Shown here one piece after another: positions 57,360 to 64,000 of a DNA stretch of 64,000 nt (positions are counted from its first letter, which is position 1; the number at the start of each line of letters is the position of its first letter). The position numbers were made by a program, and so were the translations under genes. Under the pieces are notes generated by a model, which saw nothing but the letters and a program-made list of their open reading frames with translations, searched no databases and was not told the origin of the DNA. The DNA is from Sequoia sempervirens (Eukaryota > Streptophyta > Pinopsida > Cupressales > Cupressaceae). The stretch spans positions 44,698,077 through 44,762,076 of the forward strand of contig VDFB02000003.1 of the NCBI GenBank assembly GCA_007258455.2, read 5' to 3'.

Positions 57360-59300
57360 AAAATATAGATAAAGAAATGTAGATAGGGAGAGAGAGGTAT
57401 AGAGAGTTAGGGAGAGAGGGAGGGGTAGGTGGAGGGAGAGAAAGAGCGAAGGATGGAGATAGGGAGTGATAAGGTGTGAGGGATAGGTATAGAGAGTTAT
57501 GGAGAGATGGAGGGGTAGGTGGAGAGAGGTTGTGGGTGTGTGAGGGAGAGAGGGAGGGAGAGAAAGAGAGGGAAGGAGGGATATAGGGAGTGGTAGGTTG
57601 GGAGGGATAGAGGGAGAGAGGGAGTGATAGGATGGAGAGAGGTTGTGTGAGAGAGAGAGGGAGAGAGGGAGGGATAGGTGGAGGGAGAGAAAGAGGGGAG
57701 GAGGGAGATATGGATTGGTAAGGTGGGAGGGAGGGAGAGAAAGGGAGGGAGATAGGGATTGGTAGGGTGGGAGGGAGAGAGGGAGGGACAAAAGAAGGGA
57801 AGGAGTGAGATAGGGAATGGTAGGGTGGGAGGGATAGAGGAAGGGAGAGAGAGGGAATGAGGGATGGATGAAGATAGAGAGAGGTAGGGTAGGAGAGGTA
57901 GGTATATAGAGAGTTAGGGAGAGAGGGAGGGGTATGTAGAGAGAGAAGTAGAAAGAGGGGGAGTTGAGAAGGGGGAGAGGTAGGTAGAAAGAGAGATGGG
58001 ATAGATTGAGGGAAGGTAGTTATAGAGAGGTAAGGTGCAAGGAATAAAGAGATAGTGAGTGGTAGGATGGGAGGGATAGAGGGAGGGAGAGAAAGAGGGA
58101 AGGATGGAGATAGGGAGTGGCAGGGTGGGAGGAATAGAGGAAGGGAGAGAAAGATGGAAGGAGGGAGATAGGGATTGGTAAGGTGGGAGGGAGAGTGAGG
58201 GAAGGAGAGGTATAGGGATTGGTAAGGTGGGAGTGAGAGAGAGGAAATGAGGGAGATAGGAATTGGTAGGGTGGGAGGGAGAGAGGGAGGGACAAAAAGA
58301 GGGAAGGAGGGAGATAGAGAGAGGTAGGATATGAGGGATAGGTATAGAGAGTTAGGGAGGAAGGGAGGGGTAGGTGGAGAGTGGTAAGGTAGGAGAGGTA
58401 GGTATAAAGAGTGTTAGGGAGAGAGGAAGAGATAGGAGGAGAGAGATTGTGTGTGTGTGAGGGAGAGAGGAAGGGGTAGGTGGAGAGAGATTATGTGTGT
58501 GTGATGGAGAGAGGGAGAGATAGGTGGAGGGAGAGAAATAGGGAAGGAGGGAGATAGGGAGTGGTAGGGTTGGAGGGATAGAGGGAGGGAGAGAAAGAGG
58601 GGAGGAGGGAGATAGGGAGTGGTAGGGTAGGAGGGATAGGTATATAGAGATTTAGGGGGGGGAGGAAGGGGTAGGTAGAGAGAGGTTGTGTGTGTGTGTG
58701 AGGGAGAGAGGGAGGGAGAGAGAAGGAAGATGAGAGATAAGGCATGGTCGGGTGGGAGGGATAGAGGGAGGGAGAGAAAGATGGATGGATGAAGATAAAG
58801 AGAGGTAGGGTAGGAGAGGCATGTATAGAGAGAGAGTTAGGGAGAGAGGGAGGGGTAGGTGGTGGGAGAAGTAGAAAGAGGGGGAAGTTGGGAAGGAGGG
58901 AGAGGTAGGTAGAAAGAGAGGTGGGGGGATGGATTAGGGGAAGGTAGGTGTAGAGACTTGTAAAGTGCAAGGAATAAAGAGAGAGGTAGGTAAAGCTAGA
59001 TAGAGAGGTAGGGTGGGAGAGATATACAAAGAGAGAGATCTACTGTGTGAGACAGAGAGAGAGAGGGGAGGGAGAGGTAGAGAGAGGGAGAGGGAGGGAG
59101 CAAGGGATAATGGGAGGGACAAGTTGAGAGAGTGACCTATAGTTGGAGGGATGGAGGGAGAGGGGGGAAGGTGGGAGGGAGGGAGAGGTAGGGTGAGACT
59201 GATTGAGAGAAATGTAGGTAGAGAGGGAGAGGGTGAGTGGAGATAAAAAATACAGAGGGAAGGTGAGAGAGAGAGGGAGCGAGAGAGAGGGAGAGATAGA
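57360..59300 (+). repeat. 1.9-kb purine-rich minisatellite
   Basis: The plus strand is overwhelmingly G and A (GAGAGGGAGGGA units). A loose unit of 45-57 bp, GAGATAGGGAGTGGTAGGGTGG followed by AGGGATAGAGG, recurs with many variants (for example near 57745, 57805, 58105, 58160, 58550, 58605). Ser/Leu/Pro-rich frames on the other strand are a by-product of the composition. Such polypurine tracts can form triplex DNA, and the frequent GGGAGGG runs could favour G-quadruplexes. Confidence 0.9.
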
Positions 59301-60600
59301 TCTATATATTGCTCTCAACTCCTTGTAGTAAATTATTATAATAAATATAATATTTAAAACTCTTTTGCAAGAATCCATCAAATAATTTTTTATAATATAT
59401 TATGTTATTAAATATATATATTTAATATTATAATATTTATATAATATAATGTATAATATTTATATTAAATATAATGTTATATTTACACCAAAGGAATTCC
59501 CTATATGAACATTACCAATTGACTTTAATGATCGACAGTTGAGAATGTGTTAGAATGATGGTTGACCATTGAAAAAGATCTGACCGTTTGATGAACCCAA
59601 TATAAAATAAATACAAATAATATTTAAAAAATAAAACACTTTACAAAGAAAGAAAGAAAAGAATCAAATATTCTTTCTACATTTCCACTAGAAAATATGT
59701 TTTACATTCATATTATAAAGGTCAAACAAAAAAAGCAAAAAACCCATAATTATTATATTTTATAAATTAAAATAATAATTATTATATTTTATAAATTAAA
59801 ATAATAATTATTATATTTTACAAAAAATATTTTACTACATTGAATTTACCTTATCTAATTAGTCATTGTACTTTATACAAAGAAATAAAACAAAGAATTA
59901 GATATTGTTTATAATTTTCCACTAATATTCAAAATGTATAAATCATATTATAAAGGCATCGACGGTTGAGAATGTGTTAGCATGATGCCAGACTATTAAA
60001 AATGATCTAATCGTTCAATGAACCTAGTATAAAATAATCAAAGAAAGAAAGAGAAAAAAAGGAAACAAATATTCTTTCTACATTTTCACTAGAAAATATG
60101 CTTCACATTCATATTATAAAGCTCAAAAACAAAAAACAAAAACAAAAAAAACCAAATTATTATATTTTACAAATAAAAAAAATATTCATATTTTAGAAAA
60201 ACATATTTAAGTACACTGAATTTAGCTTATCAAAATAATCATTACATTTTATACAAAGAAAGAAAGTAAATAATTAAATATTGTTTCTAAATTTTCACTA
60301 ATATTCATAGTTTATAAATCATATTATAAACATGTAGAACAATTAATTTAATGTTTTAAATGTATACTCAATATTATTAGTTTCAAACATTATATATATA
60401 ATCATTAATAAGCACTTTTATTCCATCTTCCTACACAAAAAAAAACATTTATTTAAAATTTCTTTTCTTCTTAGTTCAAAACATTTCACAATTACATTCT
60501 ACTATACTTAATGCCAAACACTAAGCTCTATCCATACACATTCTAAATTAACAAAAAAAACCCTTGACGTACCCATTGCACAACAAGGTGTGATTGCTAG
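59301..60600 (+). mobile_element. Possible non-autonomous Helitron
   Basis: The block begins TCTATATATT at the end of the purine tract and ends TGATTGCTAG followed by T. It thus has the TC start, CTRR end and A/T insertion site of Helitrons. About 15 bases before the end, CCCTTG and CAAGG can pair across a loop. No Rep/helicase is encoded. The hairpin is imperfect, so this remains a hypothesis. Confidence 0.3.
59520..60335 (+). repeat. Two-unit tandem duplication, about 420 bp
   Basis: GGTTGAGAATGTGTTAG with its downstream sequence occurs at about 59537 and 59955. Each copy has AAAGAAAGAAAG, TATTCTTTCTACAT, CACTAGAAAATATG, then a second, related half with a TATTGTTTnTAA and CACTAATATTCA stretch. 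This gives an A-B-A-B arrangement with half-units near 200 bp. A threefold AATAATTATTATATTTTATAAAT repeat lies near 59745-59820. Confidence 0.7.
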
Positions 60601-60797
60601 TATATTAATATTAATATTTCCTATTATATATTAATTTATCATGTTATATATTAATTTATCATGTATTATATTATATATATTAATATTTTAAATATATATG
60701 AATATTTATATTAATATTAATATTATAACATGTTATAGTTTAATCTATAGTGATATTTATATATTTTAATATTTCTAATAAAAAACAGATATCCTTT

Positions 60798-60971
60798 TTC
60801 TTTATTAGAGGGGTAAACGCTTTTGATCCAGAGCTATGAATCAGTGAGGTCACAACCGGGGGACCTCATCCCCAACATAAATACTCAACAATTACATCTC
60901 AATGGGGTTTGAACTTTGATGATAAGAATGACATTACAACAACTTAACCATCACACTATGTCACTATTGGC
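60798..60971 (-). mobile_element. tRNA-derived SINE, minus strand
   Basis: On the minus strand, A box TAGTGTGATGG (60948-60958) and B box GTTCAAACCCC (60904-60914) are 33 bp apart, as in tRNA genes. The unit lies between AAAAAACAGATATCCTTT (60780-60797) and AAAAAACAAATATCCTTT (60972-60989), an 18-bp duplication with one mismatch. Different family from 20851-21053. Confidence 0.75.
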
Positions 60972-61013
60972 AAAAAACAAATATCCTTTCCATCAAATAA
61001 TTTTTTATAATAT

Positions 61014-61017
<4 letters not shown>

Positions 61018-61057
<40 letters not shown>

Positions 61058-61110
61058 ATATAATATATGATATGATATTATATATATATTAATATTATAT
61101 ATTATATATA
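61018..61110. repeat. (TA)n microsatellite
   Basis: About 16 uninterrupted TA dinucleotides near 61020-61052, then mixed AT-rich units. Confidence 0.9.
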
Positions 61111-61310
61111 GGGGCGACCCTTTGGTGAAATGGTGGGGCTTCATTCCTATAGATCCAACAACCAAGGTTCAAACCTCGCGGGGTCGCTCTCTACCGCGTC
61201 AACAATGGAGTTTGCTTACCCTGGTGTTAAGGGGAGGCTCCTTGGTGAAGTGGTGGGGCTTCTTTCCTGTAGTGCCAAGAATGAAGGCCCAAACCTTAAT
61301 ATATTTTCTT
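61111..61310 (+). mobile_element. SINE with two tRNA-like heads
   Basis: Two successive Pol III promoter-like pairs: A box TGGTGAAATGG (61123-61133) with B box GGTTCAAACCT (61166-61176), and A box TGGTGAAGTGG (61243-61253) with B box GGCCCAAACCT (61286-61296). Both pairs have exactly 32 bases between the boxes, and the heads are 120 bp apart. The second B box has lost the invariant TT. No clear tail or target duplication was found. Confidence 0.6.
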
Positions 61311-62731
61311 AAACAAAACAAAATCTTAAAAAAATTTATGAAAAATGAGAGCGCATGCGGTAATGGGTTAGATGTTAGTCATTAATTTTAGCATGAATTT
61401 ACCTAGTTTTGTGTCCATCGAGCCTACCTTTTGGCCTCTTTCCTCTTAAATTGCCATAATAGTTGTAAAGGATTAAAGTTAATTAATATGGATTGAAGGA
61501 TGCAAAATATCTAGCAATTAACTAGTTATGAGCACTAATTTCGGTGGTTATGTGAAACAGGGGTTTTTGATATCAAAGGGATGATTAATGAAAATTACCT
61601 AGAGGATTTCATGATCTTTTGGTTTCTATTTAGTTATTGTCTTTTAGTACCTGTTTAGTGAATGGTTTGGTCATCGGGTTTTGTAATCAGTTTTGGAATA
61701 TTTAGAAAATAGTAGGTCGAAGGCCACCTCACTATTTTCCAAACTGATCAAGTATTTCTGGTCATAAACTTACAAATTGTGGGCATATCTATTTTTAATA
61801 TTATATTATGTAGTTATATATATATATGCTCTCTCTCGAGTATGAAAACAATCTTCAAGTTGAATTTCATAGAAGCATAAGACTGTCAAGTTATTAGTGC
61901 TGAATCTGCGTACTATATAAGCATATTCCTCCATTTGGCTAGTTGGGAGAAAGGGCCCGCTCCTTAGCCAACATTTGGATTTATTTTTCTATTGTTGTGT
62001 ACGAGGTATGATTTAAGTTTGTTCAGTGATTTAATATGCATGTTATTGATTCAATTAAGCTCAGTAATTCTGTATGTGTATTGTTGAATTGCTAATTTCA
62101 ACATGGTCTTATTTATTAAAGTGTGAAGTGAGCTCTCTTTTGAAAATATTGTTAATGCGTGGCATGAGAAAATATTGCAAGGACAATACATATGTGAATT
62201 TATGAAATACACTCTATTTTTATAACACTGAAATAATCTCCATAGTTTTACTAGATCCTGTCAGCAGGACACCACAGGTCTTGTCGCCCGGTTACTGCAG
62301 CTCTTATTGCTCAAGTATTTTTAATGAAATTTTAGTATTACATCTTTTCTATTCTTAACATTAATGTTTAAAAGCATGGTGTAATTCTAAAACATTGATC
62401 TTAAGAGTTTAAATTAGAATTCAAAAGTGTGTGCATTGAATTGAAATAAGAAGGTAATGATTAAAAATAGGATTTGATTAAATTTTCCGATTGAGACTTG
62501 TGTCTTGATTTAATTTCTAAATGCATGCATCCCCACTTAATTCACTAGTTTCAACCCTTAAGTAGACTGCCACAACACCTTTCACAAGTTTACAATTCAT
62601 GGATTGAAACTTAAGGAATAAACTGAGGAAACTACCACAAAATTCTTGAGGATTGATCTAAATACATTTACCACAGATAGAATTATAAGGATAGTTTATC
62701 CCTAAAATCCATCCATAGTTTAGTCCAAACA
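61311..62731 (+). repeat. Region ending in a Gypsy 5' LTR
   Basis: The right part must be an LTR, because it ends TCCAAACA directly before a Gypsy primer site. A CTATATAAG box at 61912-61920 would be its promoter. The left limit cannot be placed without the other LTR, which lies beyond the window. No gene was recognised in this stretch. Confidence 0.5.
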
Positions 62732-62734
62732 TTT

Positions 62735-62752
62735 TGGGACTGTTGCCAGGGA
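62735..62752 (+). other. Gypsy primer binding site (tRNA-Asp-like)
   Basis: TGGGACTGTTGCCAGGGA, three bases after the LTR end, matches the TGGCGCCGTTGCCGGGGA type used by plant Athila/Tat-like Gypsy elements, with about four changes. Confidence 0.7.
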
Positions 62753-63360
62753 AAGGTGTTAAAGTCCTATTAGCCTAGTGAACTAAGTTAGGACCAGTGC
62801 ACTAAGGTGAAAGTCTACATGATAGTCGACCTCATTTGGATAATTAGCCTTAGGTTGACTTGTTATAAGTCATATAGGTGTATGAATTGTAGTAGAGATA
62901 GTAGAGGGAGATTTGTCAAAAAGGATAAGGGAAGTAGTTCATAAAAAGAAAAAAATTAAATTAAAACCATTAGTTGAGGGAATTAGCTCACAACAAGAAA
63001 AATAAAAAAACAAACCATTAACTGTACACACATCACATAAAAAAGAGTTAGTCGAACCAAATATCAAAAAATGTGTTATTGAGTCTACCATTATTTAGAC
63101 CCCTTCTAGTACCCATCAAGAGTCTTTTGAGGAATTGTATAAAAGGGTTTCTAAATTATTTCAAGAATCTTACAAACTTTGAAGTGGTCCAACCCCAAGA
63201 GACCTTAAGCCAACTAAGACTATCTATACCCTGTGGGCACTTAAAACCATGGATAACAGCAACAATGACAACAAAAACAATAACAAAAACAACGCAAGAT
63301 TCAACATCAATGAAAGGGCATTGGCCAACAACAACCCAATTACATTTTAATTTCCCATTG

Positions 63361-64000
63361 CACATCTAGAAGAGGATGCCCCTATGAAGAACATCTTGGA
63401 CTCAGCTTTGCCCATATTTTGAGGACTTTCTATGGAGGACCCTGATATGTTCCTTTTTAAATTTGAAATTTTATGTCACAACTATGATTATCACACTGAG
63501 GCACAAAAGCTGAAATTATTTTTGGCTACTCTAAAGGATGAGGCATTGAGGTGGTTTATGTGTCTAGGATGAGAAACCATTCATAGTTGGGATGATATGA
63601 AGAATTTTTTTTGGAAAAATATCAAGAATACTATAGGACTAAGGAAACATGAGATGAGATATTCCGCATCACACAACGTGAGGAAGAAACTATAGAATAT
63701 TATTTGGAACGTGTCCTATTTATTCTACAAAGAACCAGACACATGGGGTTGACCCATGACACCATACAAATTCTCTTCCTTAGGGGAATTAGAGATGAAT
63801 GTTTAGATACTTTAAATCTCATGGGTGGAGGTGATGTTTCTAAAATGAGGTTTGATGAAATTTGCGATGTGTGTAGGAGCTATTCAAGGTCTACCCACTC
63901 GTCTAGGGGGTATGTTGGGAAGCATGTCTCTCCTAGAGGGAAATTAGGAGTTACAAATCATGAATTGGGTACATTACTTGAGGATCTTAAGACCAACCTA
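63361..64000 (+). pseudogene. Ty3/Gypsy gag, continues past the window
   Basis: From 63361 the frame reads MKNILDSALPIF, a stop, GLSMEDPDMFLFKFEILCHN, then LKLFLATLKDEALRWFMCLG, a stop and TIHSWDDMKNFF. This is the retrotransposon gag capsid pattern (W-x-L and S-W near the usual spacing). A frameshift in a T run near 63607 changes frame, after which EIFRITQREEETIEYYLERV, TRHMGLTHDTIQILFLRGI and MRFDEICDVCRSYSR follow, open to the window end. Pol should lie downstream. Confidence 0.8.

Noticed and set aside
57279..59381. Long Ser/Leu/Pro-rich open frames on the minus strand
   Set aside because: They come directly from the purine-rich minisatellite read on its pyrimidine strand; low complexity, no domain and no start context.

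Overview
This window looks like repeat-dominated nuclear DNA from a land plant. The supporting signs are plant-type Copia and Gypsy retrotransposons with tRNA-iMet or tRNA-Asp-like primer sites, a plant LINE ORF1, tRNA-derived SINEs, a DYW-class PPR relative and candidate GT/AG introns. The old, nested and heavily mutated elements would suit a large genome such as a gymnosperm, but the species cannot be fixed from sequence alone. No bacterial operon, CRISPR array, rRNA or ordinary tRNA gene was seen. Almost every coding region is broken by stops or frameshifts. The only compact candidate for an intact cellular gene is a two-exon, 62-residue reading frame at 16290-16664.

Layout, left part. 1-6819 is the 3' half of a Copia element, split by a pol-less LTR element (2014-5970, minus strand, imperfect 5-bp target duplication). 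A likely solo LTR follows (6820-7928). A 5'-truncated LINE-type copy lies at 9858-10796 (13-bp target duplication). A decayed PPR-DYW gene occupies 11918-16233 and is built on a period of about 305 bp. It sits head to head with the 62-residue gene. A truncated Copia (about 16860-19191) and a Gypsy protease fragment come next.

Middle part. 20139-23760 mixes AT-rich simple repeats, two SINEs, a LINE ORF1 pseudogene and palindromic GATATCC repeats. Two larger copies of the same LINE-type family lie at 23873-26565 and 31114-39631. The second is split by a full-length Copia (31780-37733, target duplication GTTGG). Both carry an RNase H domain followed by a separate long downstream reading frame, an order I do not recognise from standard plant LINEs. 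A higher-order tandem repeat (unit about 685 bp, submonomer about 165 bp) follows at 39650-41692.

Right part. A DNA-transposon-like gene of unknown superfamily reads leftward from 56748. It is interrupted at 44137-54908 by a 10.8-kb LTR element with target duplication TGTAC, and its reading frame resumes exactly on the far side. The LTR element has no visible reverse transcriptase or integrase; it encodes zinc knuckles and long coiled coils, and it has itself been invaded by a GC-rich LTR. Then come a 1.95-kb purine-rich tract, a possible Helitron, two more SINE-type insertions (one with two tRNA-like heads), and the start of a Gypsy element (primer site at 62735, gag to the window end).

Insertion order can be read from the nesting: hosts (Copia A, LINE copy 2, DNA-transposon-like gene) are older than the elements inside them. 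All protein and family calls come from reading motifs, not from database searches.
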